Assembly: GCF_051307055.1 (NCBI RefSeq)
Contig: NZ_CP149994.1
Coordinates: 2,170,001 to 2,234,000, forward strand
Origin: Dryocola sp051307055
GTDB lineage: Bacteria; Pseudomonadota; Gammaproteobacteria; Enterobacterales; Enterobacteriaceae
Reading direction: 5' to 3'
DNA length: 64,000 nucleotides
In this document: positions 43,134-51,310 of the stretch, piece after piece
Layout: each line of letters opens with the position of its first letter
Numbering within the stretch: the first letter of the stretch is position 1
The notes under the pieces: generated by a model
Database searches by the model: none
Told to the model about the DNA's origin: nothing
What the model saw: the letters and a program-made list of their open reading frames with translations, nothing else
Program-made: the position numbers and the translations under genes

Positions 43134-43859
43134 ATGGATAAAACGTTTTCTGGCCGGCCCGTGCTGATTACCGGCGCTGGCCGCCGTATTGGCCTTGCGC
43201 TGGCGAAAGATTTTCTGGCGCGCAGGCAGCAGGTCATTGTCAGCTTCAGGACTCGCTACCCTTCCATTGACGAGCTTGAACGGGCGGGCGCGCTTTGCCT
43301 GTTCGGCGATTTCTCTACGGATGAAGGGATCAAGGCTTTTGCGGATAGCGTTATGCAGCGCTGCAATGGCCTGCGCGCCATTATTCATAATGCCAGCGCC
43401 TGGCAGGCCGAATCTTCGTCGGTTGCGCATAGCGATACGCTTGCGGCCATGCTGCAAATTCACGTCAATGCGCCTTACCTGATGAATCATCTGCTTGAAC
43501 CTTTATTGCGCGGACATGGCCACGCCGGTTCGGACATTATTCACTTCACCGATTATGTGGTTGAGCGCGGCAGCGACAAACATATCGCCTACGCCGCCAG
43601 TAAAGCCGCGCTAGATAACCTGACGCGCTCTTTCGCCCGTAAGCTGGCCCCTGAGGTGAAGGTCAACTCTATCGCCCCGGCAATGATTTTATTCAACGAA
43701 CACGACGATGCGCAGTACCGCAAAGCCGCGCTGAATAAATCTTTGATGAAGGTGGCGCCGGGCGAAAAAGAGATCGTCGCCCTGGTAAATTATCTGCTGG
43801 AAAGCAGGTACGTAACCGGGCGTTCCCATGCCGTGGACGGCGGCCGACCCCTTCGATAA
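43134..43859 (+). CDS. folM: FolM, dihydromonapterin reductase
   Basis: A 241-residue short-chain dehydrogenase that reduces dihydromonapterin (and dihydrofolate weakly) with NADPH. Cofactor motif is LITGAGRRIGLALAKDF; catalytic Tyr-Lys is in HIAYAASKAALDNLTRSFAR; KVNSIAPAMILFNEHDD is as in E. coli. The ATG at 43134 follows GGAGAACCGAACG. In K-12 ydgC (glpM) lies between folM and rstA; here only 75 bp separate them and ydgC is missing. Confidence 0.95.
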   Translation: MDKTFSGRPVLITGAGRRIGLALAKDFLARRQQVIVSFRTRYPSIDELERAGALCLFGDFSTDEGIKAFADSVMQRCNGLRAIIHNASAWQAESSSVAHSDTLAAMLQIHVNAPYLMNHLLEPLLRGHGHAGSDIIHFTDYVVERGSDKHIAYAASKAALDNLTRSFARKLAPEVKVNSIAPAMILFNEHDDAQYRKAALNKSLMKVAPGEKEIVALVNYLLESRYVTGRSHAVDGGRPLR

Positions 43860-43934
43860 ATCTGTTTACCAGTCATTGATGGCGTAATTGATTCGCTCAG
43901 TGTATGTTGCCATTTTTACCTGACGTGCCGGGTT

Positions 43935-44663
43935 ATGAACAAAATCGTATACGTGGAAGATGACCCGGAAGTGGGCGCGCTGATTGCAGCTTACCTGGGA
44001 AAACACGACATTGATGTGATTGTCGAAAGCCGCGGCGATTGCGCCGAAGCGGTGATTAAACAGCAGCAGCCCGACCTGGTGCTTCTGGACGTCATGCTGC
44101 CAGGTAAAGACGGCATGACGCTATGTCGCGACCTGCGCCCGCAGTGGGACGGCCCCATCGTTCTGCTGACCTCTCTCGACAGCGACATGAACCATATTCT
44201 GTCGCTGGAAATGGGCGCTAACGATTACATTCTGAAAACTACCCCTCCCGCCGTGTTGCTGGCGCGCTTAAGGCTGCATCTTCGCCAGCGCATATCGGCC
44301 CAGCACACCGTTGAAACCACGCCAGCCGCGCTTAAACCGCATAAGGCGATGCGGTTTGGCGCGCTTTGTATCGACCCGCTGAACCGGCAGGTTACGCTCG
44401 GCAATGAACATATCGCGCTTTCTACCGCAGATTTTGATTTGCTATGGGAGCTGGCCACGCATGCCGGGCAAATTATGGACAGGGACGCGCTGCTGAAAAA
44501 CTTGCGCGGCGTAAGCTACGACGGCATGGACAGAAGCGTGGATGTCGCCATATCCCGGCTGCGCAAAAAATTGTACGACAGCGCCACGGAACCGTTTCGC
44601 ATCAAAACCGTACGCAACAAAGGCTATCTTTTTGCCCCCCATGCCTGGGAAAGCACAGCGTGA
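43935..44663 (+). CDS. rstA: RstA, OmpR-family response regulator
   Basis: A 242-residue response regulator, partner of RstB. The receiver domain has the acidic pair in YVEDDPEVG, the phospho-acceptor Asp in LVLLDVMLPGKDGM, and Lys in YILKTTPPAVLLARLR. The C-terminal winged helix ends FRIKTVRNKGYLFAPHAW. In E. coli rstA is followed at once by rstB; here the next gene is an inverted zinT, so the operon is broken. A single TGTTTA half of a PhoP box lies at 43863-43868. Confidence 0.96.
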   Translation: MNKIVYVEDDPEVGALIAAYLGKHDIDVIVESRGDCAEAVIKQQQPDLVLLDVMLPGKDGMTLCRDLRPQWDGPIVLLTSLDSDMNHILSLEMGANDYILKTTPPAVLLARLRLHLRQRISAQHTVETTPAALKPHKAMRFGALCIDPLNRQVTLGNEHIALSTADFDLLWELATHAGQIMDRDALLKNLRGVSYDGMDRSVDVAISRLRKKLYDSATEPFRIKTVRNKGYLFAPHAWESTA

Positions 44664-44672
44664 TGAAACAGG

Positions 44673-44699
44673 GATGCCGCCTGAAAGCGGCATCTCTCC
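44673..44699. terminator. Terminator between convergent rstA and zinT
   Basis: GATGCCGC (44673-44680), loop CTGAAA, GCGGCATC (44687-44694), followed by TCTCCTTTT. Confidence 0.8.
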
Positions 44700-44701
44700 T
44701 T

Positions 44702-45340
44702 TTAGTGATGCAGCATTTCATCCACTACCTGCGCGGTAGTCATGTTGTAAGGATAGAAAGTAGGCCAGTTATCCATCTCTTTCAGCAGCGCTTCCTGGGA
44801 TGTATTACCCATAAAGATATGGAAATGCTGTGATTTGCGGGGGCTGATAATATGATCGCTGAACTGAACATATTTCGGCGCCGCAGACTGGCTATCCTTA
44901 CATTCAAACAGGTAACGCACGCCCTTCTTCCCCGAGACGTAGTTCAGGATTTTAAAGCCGGCATACCGGTATTCGCAGGACCTCACCTCTTTCCCGACGT
45001 GAAATTCCATGACGTTATTCTCAATGCCGATGGTGTCGATGTCGGTTGCGTAACCTTTTTTGTAATAGGCCTCTACCTCAGCAAGCGATTCGCCGCTTTT
45101 TTTCGCCTTTTTTTCCAGGACCGGAGCCAGGTCGCCCTTCAGTAAGTAAGGATTGAGTGACTGCCAGATGCCGTCCCAGTCGCTCAACGCGCGATCCTTG
45201 ACGTTTTTATCGTCAAACACCCCTTCACTGGCTTTTTGTTCCGTCTCCGTTAAAGGCGCGCCATGATGATGTGCATGCGCGAAAGCGTGCGAGCTGCTCA
45301 GTAATACTCCCAGTCCCAGTAAAATAGCGGCGTTCTTCAT
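44702..45340 (-). CDS. zinT: ZinT (YodA), periplasmic zinc/cadmium-binding protein
   Basis: A 212-residue secreted protein (signal ending SSSHAFA) with an N-terminal histidine cluster AHAHHHG and the ZinT lipocalin-like domain: ALSDWDGIWQSLNPYL, IENNVMEFHVGKEVRSCEYR, and the metal-site histidines in SDHIISPRKSQHFHIFMGNT. It supplies zinc to ZnuABC during zinc shortage. It lies between rstA and rstB in opposite orientation. A Zur-like box upstream and a terminator downstream make it a self-contained inserted unit. Confidence 0.95.
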   Translation of the reverse strand: MKNAAILLGLGVLLSSSHAFAHAHHHGAPLTETEQKASEGVFDDKNVKDRALSDWDGIWQSLNPYLLKGDLAPVLEKKAKKSGESLAEVEAYYKKGYATDIDTIGIENNVMEFHVGKEVRSCEYRYAGFKILNYVSGKKGVRYLFECKDSQSAAPKYVQFSDHIISPRKSQHFHIFMGNTSQEALLKEMDNWPTFYPYNMTTAQVVDEMLHH

Positions 45341-45382
45341 GATTGTGACTCTCTCCTGTTGGTCATTCGCATTTTATTTTTA

Positions 45383-45397
45383 CGTTATAACATAACA
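45383..45397 (-). promoter_or_regulatory. Zur-like box upstream of zinT
   Basis: CGTTATA-A-CATAACA matches the Zur core TGTTATA-N-TATAACA at 12 of 14 positions. It lies about 43-57 bp before the zinT start, as expected for zinc repression. Confidence 0.7.
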
Positions 45398-45517
45398 ACA
45401 AAACCTGGCGAAAGTCCTGCATCTGGTCAGCCGACGAGAACGCGAGCATACTTGTGGCCCATAGCGCCCCCGATTTCAGGAGGCAGAGCCAGTTAACTGA
45501 TAGATTGGTAATTTTTA

Positions 45518-46822
45518 ATGAAAAAGCTGTTTATTCAGTTTTATCTCCTGCTGTTTGTCTGCTTTCTTGTGATGACGATGCTGGTCGGGCTGGTCTATAA
45601 ATTCACCGCCGAGCGCGCGGGCCGACAGTCGCTGGATGACCTGATGAAAAGCTCGCTGTATCTGATGCGGAGCGAACTGCGGGAAATTCCGCCCAGGGAC
45701 TGGAACAAAACCATCAACGATCTCGATCTCAACTTATCGTTTAAGTTAAACATCGAGCCGATGAGCAAATTTAAGCTCGACGACATCGCCACTCGCCGCC
45801 TGCGCGAAGGGGAGATCGTCGCACTCGATGATGAATATACGTTTATCCAGCGTATTCCCCGCAGCCATTACGTGCTGGCCGTCGGCCCAATTCCGTACCT
45901 GTTCTTTTTGCATCAGATGCGCCTGCTTGACGTAGCGCTGATGGCTTTTATTGCCATCTCGCTCGCCTTCCCCGTATTTATCTGGATGCGGCCGCACTGG
46001 CAGGACATGCTGAAACTGGAAACCGCAGCCCAGCGGCTCGGCAAGGGGTATCTGGACGAGCGGCTTCACTTCGACAGCGCCTCCAGTTTCGACCGTTTAG
46101 GCGTCGCCTTTAATCAGATGGCGGATGACATTAACGCGCTGATTGCCAGTAAAAAACTGCTGATAGACGGTATCGCCCACGAGTTGCGCACGCCGCTGGT
46201 TCGCCTGCGTTACCGGCTGGAAATGAGCGATAATCTTGCCGCGGAAGAGTCCCAGGCGCTTAACCGGGATATAGGCCAGCTTGAAGGGCTTATCGATGAG
46301 CTGTTGACCTATGCCCGCCTCGATCGGCCGCAAACCGAGCTGCATCTTACCTCGGTCGATCTCCCGCACTGGCTGCAAAACCATATTGCGGATGTCCGGC
46401 TCATCCATCCCCACCGGGATATCGCACTGGAATGCCCTGCTGCCTCTATTTTCGGGCAGATTGATTTACGGCTTATGGAGCGAGTCATCGACAATCTCAT
46501 TAATAATGCCCTTCGTTACAGCCGGCAAAAGCTGCGCGTCAGCCTGTGCCTGGAGGAACAGACGGCCGTGCTGCAGGTTGAAGACGACGGTCCGGGCATT
46601 CCTGCGGCAGAACGCGAGCACGTTTTTCAGCCGTTTGTTCGCCTTGACCCAAGCCGCGACAGAGCCACCGGCGGCTGCGGTCTGGGGCTGGCGATTGTGC
46701 GCTCCGTTGCGGTAGCTATGGGTGGCTCCGTTAGCGTAAACAGCAGCTCCCTTGGCGGAGCCCGCATCCGTTTTAGCTGGCCGGTTAATACTTTCGAACC
46801 TCAGGCCTCGCCCGTCGCATAA
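45518..46822 (+). CDS. rstB: RstB, sensor histidine kinase
   Basis: A 434-residue membrane histidine kinase. The first membrane segment is KKLFIQFYLLLFVCFLVMTM, a periplasmic sensor loop follows, the second segment is about residues 136-156 (LLDVALMAFIAISLAFPVFI), then HAMP. The phospho-histidine is in DGIAHELRTPLVRLRYRLEM and the ATP-binding N and G boxes are DNLINNALRY and VEDDGPGIPAAE, GGCGLGLAIV. The start matches E. coli RstB. It is 854 bp from rstA, with zinT between, and must have its own promoter in the 177-bp gap before it. Confidence 0.95.
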   Translation: MKKLFIQFYLLLFVCFLVMTMLVGLVYKFTAERAGRQSLDDLMKSSLYLMRSELREIPPRDWNKTINDLDLNLSFKLNIEPMSKFKLDDIATRRLREGEIVALDDEYTFIQRIPRSHYVLAVGPIPYLFFLHQMRLLDVALMAFIAISLAFPVFIWMRPHWQDMLKLETAAQRLGKGYLDERLHFDSASSFDRLGVAFNQMADDINALIASKKLLIDGIAHELRTPLVRLRYRLEMSDNLAAEESQALNRDIGQLEGLIDELLTYARLDRPQTELHLTSVDLPHWLQNHIADVRLIHPHRDIALECPAASIFGQIDLRLMERVIDNLINNALRYSRQKLRVSLCLEEQTAVLQVEDDGPGIPAAEREHVFQPFVRLDPSRDRATGGCGLGLAIVRSVAVAMGGSVSVNSSSLGGARIRFSWPVNTFEPQASPVA

Positions 46823-46833
46823 AACCATTCTTC

Positions 46834-46876
46834 TCTGCCTGACTGATGGTGATGCTGTTGGTCAGGTAGGTTTTGT
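46834..46876 (+). terminator. Possible rstB terminator
   Basis: CTGCCTGAC (46834-46842) and GTCAGGTAG (46861-46869) form a stem with one G:T pair and an 18-bp loop, followed by GTTTTGTT. Confidence 0.5.
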
Positions 46877-46890
46877 TGTGTTATAAATTA

Positions 46891-46910
46891 TAAGTATGTT
46901 GTAACTAAAG
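46891..46910 (+). other. Ter site (Tus-binding replication fork barrier)
   Basis: AGTATGTTGTAACTAAAG, preceded by TA, equals the E. coli Ter consensus AGNATGTTGTAACTAAA and corresponds to TerB upstream of tus. The G-C pair that locks the complex is at the left end, so forks moving rightward (with tus transcription) should be blocked. It overlaps the tus promoter region, as in E. coli, where Tus represses itself. Confidence 0.95.
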
Positions 46911-46920
46911 AGGGTGCTGT

Positions 46921-47850
46921 ATGGCCGATTACGATCTGATTGAAAGACTGACCGCTACGTTTCGCGAGCTTGAGCGGGATCTGCACCAGCTTCGCGACCG
47001 GCTGGAGAGCTGCCGCCTGCTGGTCGGGCGCGTATTTACCCTGCCGGAAATTGAAAAGGGTCAGGAGCACGAGCCGTTAATGCATATTGAAGTGACGCAG
47101 CGGATCGGCAAAGAGGCCCACGAGGCAACGCTTGCGCACTTTACCCGTCTCTTCATCCAGCAGCAGTCAGAAAACATCAGCAGCAAGGCCGCGGTGCGCC
47201 TTCCCGGCGCCGTTTGTTATGCCGTAACCGCCGAAGAGTACCGGCAGACAGGCGATCTGATCGCCCGCATTAACCAGCGCAAACTGGCGCTGGAAAAGAT
47301 TATCAGCGTTGATTCTGGCCTGCCGAGCGTGCAGCGCTTTGAGTGGGTGCATCGTCATATTCCGGGCCTGATTACGCTCAACGCCTACCGCGCGATTACG
47401 CTTGTCGATACGCCCTCCACGCTGCGCTTTGGCTGGGCGAATAAGCAGATAATCAAAAACCTGACCCGCCGTGAAGTGATGGCGATGCTTGAGAAGAGCC
47501 TGAAGGCAAACCGCGCCGTGCCGCCCTGGACGCGCGAACAGTGGGCGGAGCAGATCGAACGGGAGCTGAACAACGTGGCCATGCTGTCCGACAGCGTCAG
47601 ACTGAAGATTAAGCGGCCGGTGAAAGTGCAGCCGGTTGCGCGGGTCTGGTATCAGGAGCAGCAAAAGCAGGTGCAGCTCGCCTGCCCTTCGCCCCTGATT
47701 GTTCTGTGCCAGCGGGATTCCGGCGAGGCGCCGCCGGAGATTGGCGAGCTGCTGAACTACGATGCGGACAATATCCGTCACCGCTACAAGCCCGAAGCTC
47801 AGGCGCTGCGGCTGCTGATCCCGCGTTTGCATCTCTATTGCGAGGAGTAA
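46921..47850 (+). CDS. tus: Tus, replication terminus-binding protein
   Basis: A 309-residue protein with the same length as E. coli Tus. It binds Ter sites and stops the DnaB helicase from one side. DNA-contact regions are conserved: SENISSKAAVRLPGAVCY, RFEWVHRHIPGLITLNAYRA (containing H144, the residue near the lock pocket), TLRFGWANKQIIKNLTRREV and LKIKRPVKVQPVARVWY. It starts 10 bp after its Ter site. Confidence 0.97.
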   Translation: MADYDLIERLTATFRELERDLHQLRDRLESCRLLVGRVFTLPEIEKGQEHEPLMHIEVTQRIGKEAHEATLAHFTRLFIQQQSENISSKAAVRLPGAVCYAVTAEEYRQTGDLIARINQRKLALEKIISVDSGLPSVQRFEWVHRHIPGLITLNAYRAITLVDTPSTLRFGWANKQIIKNLTRREVMAMLEKSLKANRAVPPWTREQWAEQIERELNNVAMLSDSVRLKIKRPVKVQPVARVWYQEQQKQVQLACPSPLIVLCQRDSGEAPPEIGELLNYDADNIRHRYKPEAQALRLLIPRLHLYCEE

Positions 47851-47881
47851 AAAGCGCCTTCTTAGAGGCGCTCAGATTGCT

Positions 47882-47914
47882 GGCAAACACCTGAAAACGC
47901 GTTTTCCGTGTGCC
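47882..47914. repeat. Palindromic hairpin between tus and fumC
   Basis: The 14-bp palindrome GAAAACGCGTTTTC (47893-47906) is extended by imperfect arms GGCAAACAC and GTGTGCC. Convergent genes flank it. No strong T-run, so it may be a mixed terminator or a protein site. Confidence 0.5.
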
Positions 47915-48004
47915 TGGGATGAACCGGAAGAAGCAATTTTTTGCTTTTATTCGCCCCGGCTAATGCGCTTAAGAGCAATAGACTTTGGCAGCGAGTTCAA
48001 AGCG

Positions 48005-49402
48005 TTAAGACTTCATGCTGCCGACCATCTCCTCTGGCCGCACCCAGGCGTCAAACTCATCTTCTGTGAGATAGCCCAGCTTTAACGCCGCGGCTTTGAG
48101 CGTCAGCCCTTCTTTATGCGCTTTTTTGGCAATCTCCGCCGCTTTATCGTAGCCGATGTGCGTATTAAGCGCGGTCACCAGCATCAGCGATTCATTCAGC
48201 AGCTGGCTGATACGGTCGCGGTTCGGCTCGATGCCGATGGCGCAGTGCTCGTTGAAGCTTTCCATGCCGTCCGCCAGCAGGCGAATCGATTGCAGGACGT
48301 TGTGGATAATCATCGGGCGATAGACGTTCAGCTCAAAGTTGCCGGAGGCGCCGCCGATATTTACCGCTACATCATTCCCCATGACCTGGCAGCACAGCAT
48401 GGTCATCGCTTCGCACTGCGTCGGGTTCACTTTCCCCGGCATGATGGAGCTTCCCGGTTCGTTTTCCGGGATGGCGATTTCGCCGATGCCGCAGCGCGGG
48501 CCTGAGGACAACCAGCGCACGTCGTTGGCGATTTTCATCAGCGCTGCAGCCAGGCCTTTTAGCGCGCCGTGCGCGTGAACCAGCGCGTCGCAGGTGGCCA
48601 GCGCCTCGAATTTATTAGGCGCGGTTACGAAAGGCTGCCCGGTGATGTCAGCCAGCTCCTTCGCCACACGCACCGCGTATTCAGGATGCGTATTTAACCC
48701 CGTACCGACGGCGGTGCCGCCCAGCGCCAGCTCCGCCACGTGGGGCACGCTTTGTTCGAGATGCTTAAGGTTGTGTTCCAGCATCGCCACCCAGCCGGAA
48801 ATCTCCTGGCCGAGCGTCAACGGCGTGGCGTCCTGAAGATGCGTGCGGCCGATTTTAACAATGTCGCGGAACGCCTCCGCTTTCGCCTGCAGCGTCTCTT
48901 TCAGCACGGTGAGCTGCGGAATAAGCTGTTCGCGGAGCGCTTTAACCGCCGCGACATGCATCGCCGTCGGGAACACGTCGTTAGAACTCTGGCTCTTGTT
49001 CACATCATCGTTTGGATGCACCACGCGGTCCATGCCGCGCACGCCGCCGAGCAGCTCGCTCGCCCGGTTTGCCAGCACCTCGTTCATATTCATGTTGCTT
49101 TGGGTGCCGGACCCCGTCTGCCAGATAGCAAGCGGGAACTCATCAGGATGCCTGCCTTCCAGCACTTCGTCCGCGGCGGCCAGGATCGCTTTACCGCGTT
49201 CAGCAGGGAGCAGGCCGAGATCCATGTTCACTTTCGCCGCCGCACGCTTGGTCAATGCCAGCGCCTGAATCAGCGCCACCGGCATTTTTTCCGTGGAGAT
49301 GCGGAAATGCTCAAGCGAACGTTGCGTTTGCGCGCCCCAGAGTTTGTCTGCCGGAACATCAATGGGGCCCATAGAATCTTTTTCGATACGACTGGATGCC
49401 AT
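48005..49402 (-). CDS. fumC: FumC, class II fumarase
   Basis: A 465-residue iron-free, oxygen-stable fumarase of the TCA cycle. Class II marks are QTGSGTQSNMNMNEVLANRA, RTHLQDATPLTLGQEISGW and the signature SSIMPGKVNPTQCEAM. It lies downstream of fumA on the same strand across 54 bp containing a strong terminator, so separate promoters are likely (SoxRS/oxidative control of fumC is known in E. coli). Confidence 0.98.
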   Translation of the reverse strand: MASSRIEKDSMGPIDVPADKLWGAQTQRSLEHFRISTEKMPVALIQALALTKRAAAKVNMDLGLLPAERGKAILAAADEVLEGRHPDEFPLAIWQTGSGTQSNMNMNEVLANRASELLGGVRGMDRVVHPNDDVNKSQSSNDVFPTAMHVAAVKALREQLIPQLTVLKETLQAKAEAFRDIVKIGRTHLQDATPLTLGQEISGWVAMLEHNLKHLEQSVPHVAELALGGTAVGTGLNTHPEYAVRVAKELADITGQPFVTAPNKFEALATCDALVHAHGALKGLAAALMKIANDVRWLSSGPRCGIGEIAIPENEPGSSIMPGKVNPTQCEAMTMLCCQVMGNDVAVNIGGASGNFELNVYRPMIIHNVLQSIRLLADGMESFNEHCAIGIEPNRDRISQLLNESLMLVTALNTHIGYDKAAEIAKKAHKEGLTLKAAALKLGYLTEDEFDAWVRPEEMVGSMKS

Positions 49403-49427
49403 TTGTCTCTCCTTTCGAGCTTAAAAA

Positions 49428-49449
49428 AAACCGCCCAGGCGGGCGGTTT
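49428..49449 (-). terminator. fumA terminator before fumC
   Basis: CCGCCC (49431-49436), loop AGGC, GGGCGG (49441-49446). Read leftward it is followed by eight T, ending fumA transcription ahead of fumC. Confidence 0.92.
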
Positions 49450-49456
49450 CAGCGGT

Positions 49457-51103
49457 TTATTTCACGCACCTTGCGCACTGCGAGGCGTGAATTTTCTGGA
49501 AGAAATCGTTGCCCTTGTCATCGACCAGAATGAAAGCCGGGAAATCTTCTACTTCGATTTTCCAGATAGCCTCCATACCCAACTCCGGATATTCCACGCA
49601 GGTCAGGCTTTTAATGCTTTGTTGCGCCAGTACCGCCGCCGGGCCGCCGATGCTGCCCAGGTAGAAGCCGCCGTGTTTATGGCAGGCGTCCGTCACCTGT
49701 TGGCTGCGGTTGCCTTTCGCCAGCATCACCATGCTGCCGCCGTTGGCCTGCAGCAGATCCACATAGGAGTCCATGCGCCCTGCCGTGGTTGGGCCAAGCG
49801 AACCAGAAGCATAACCGTCCGGCGTTTTGGCCGGGCCCGCATAGTAGATCGGGTGATCTTTCACATACTGCGGCAGGCCTTCGCCGCTGTCGATACGCTC
49901 TTTGAGCTTAGCGTGGGCGATGTCGCGTGCCACAATAATAGTCCCGCTCAGGGAAAGACGCGTAGAAACAGGGTACTGAGAAAGCTGTTTGAGGATTTCG
50001 CTCATCGGACGGTTAAGATCGACTTTAACCGCCTCGCCCTCGCCCGCCTGGCGCAGCTCCTGCGGAATGAATTTGCCCGGATTGTGCTCCAGCTTTTCCA
50101 GCCAGATACCGTCGCGGTCGATCTTCGCTTTGATGTTTCTGTCCGCAGAGCAGGATACGCCCATGCCGACCGGGCAGGATGCGCCGTGGCGCGGCAGGCG
50201 CACAACGCGAATATCATGGGCAAAGTATTTGCCGCCGAACTGCGCGCCAAGACCGAGGTTCTGCGCCTCTTTCAGCAGCTCTGCTTCCAGTTGAATATCG
50301 CGGAACGCCTGGCCGTGTTCGTTACCTTCCGTCGGCAGGCCGTCGTAATACTTAGTGGACGCGAGTTTTACCGTCTTAAGGGTGGATTCCGCAGAGGTGC
50401 CCCCGATAACAAAGGCCACGTGATACGGCGGGCAGGCCGCTGTGCCGAGGCTGCGCATTTTCTCCACCAGATAATCTTTCAGCTTGCCAGGGCTGAGCAG
50501 CGCCTTGGTCTCCTGGTAAAGATAGGTTTTGTTCGCTGAACCACCGCCTTTGGCGATGCAGAGGAATTTGTATTCCGCGCCGTCCACGCTGTAGAGGTCG
50601 ATTTGCGCGGGCAGGTTCGTGCCGGTATTCACCTCTTTGTACATATCCAGCGCGGCATTCTGGGAATAGCGCAGGTTATCTTCAATGTAGGTGTTATAGA
50701 CGCCCTGCGACAGCGCGGCTTCATCCCCGCCGCCGGTCCAGACGCGCTGGCCTTTTTTACCCACGATAATCGCGGTACCCGTATCCTGGCAGGTCGGCAG
50801 GATGCCTTTAGCGGCGATCTCCGAGTTGCGCAGGAACTGTAGCGCAACATACCTGTCGTTTTCGCTGGCTTCGGGATCGTAAAGGATATCGGCGACCTGC
50901 TGCTGGTGGGACGGGCGCAGCATAAATGAGGCATCGTGGAAGGCGTGTTGGGCAACAAGGGTCAGGGCTTTCGGGTCAACTTTCAGGACTTCCTGCCCTT
51001 CGAACTCGGAGACTGAAACGTAATCCTTGCTGAGCAGATAGTATTCAGTTTCATCTTTTTTTAACGGGAACGGCTCTTGATAATGAAAGGCTTTACTCGA
51101 CAT
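49457..51103 (-). CDS. fumA: FumA, class I [4Fe-4S] fumarase
   Basis: A 548-residue oxygen-sensitive fumarase, equal in length to E. coli FumA. Cluster cysteines are in ILPTCQDTGTA (near 105), TAACPPYHVAF (near 224) and ASCPVGMGVSCSADRN (near 318). The ATG ending at 51103 gives MSSKAFHYQEPFPLKK as in E. coli. It is upstream of fumC and divergent from manA. Confidence 0.97.
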   Translation of the reverse strand: MSSKAFHYQEPFPLKKDETEYYLLSKDYVSVSEFEGQEVLKVDPKALTLVAQHAFHDASFMLRPSHQQQVADILYDPEASENDRYVALQFLRNSEIAAKGILPTCQDTGTAIIVGKKGQRVWTGGGDEAALSQGVYNTYIEDNLRYSQNAALDMYKEVNTGTNLPAQIDLYSVDGAEYKFLCIAKGGGSANKTYLYQETKALLSPGKLKDYLVEKMRSLGTAACPPYHVAFVIGGTSAESTLKTVKLASTKYYDGLPTEGNEHGQAFRDIQLEAELLKEAQNLGLGAQFGGKYFAHDIRVVRLPRHGASCPVGMGVSCSADRNIKAKIDRDGIWLEKLEHNPGKFIPQELRQAGEGEAVKVDLNRPMSEILKQLSQYPVSTRLSLSGTIIVARDIAHAKLKERIDSGEGLPQYVKDHPIYYAGPAKTPDGYASGSLGPTTAGRMDSYVDLLQANGGSMVMLAKGNRSQQVTDACHKHGGFYLGSIGGPAAVLAQQSIKSLTCVEYPELGMEAIWKIEVEDFPAFILVDDKGNDFFQKIHASQCARCVK

Positions 51104-51310
51104 TGTTCTCTCACTTACGACATCAGATACGTTAATTATTCTGGCTGCGGACACGGGCTTCCGTGCTTGGTTAAAAATTTAATCACAACATGCTACACAA
51201 TTTTTTAACAAAAACTGAGACTAATACGACTTTTTGCTCCCCTGGTTACTTCCCGATGGATAATTGCTTTAATAGTCGCAACTTTATCTACATTACAGCG
51301 GGGCTTGATA

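Noticed and set aside
48740..50539. 599-codon rightward frame antisense to fumC and fumA
   Set aside because: It spans two highly conserved fumarase genes on the other strand; its length is a by-product of GC-rich codon use.
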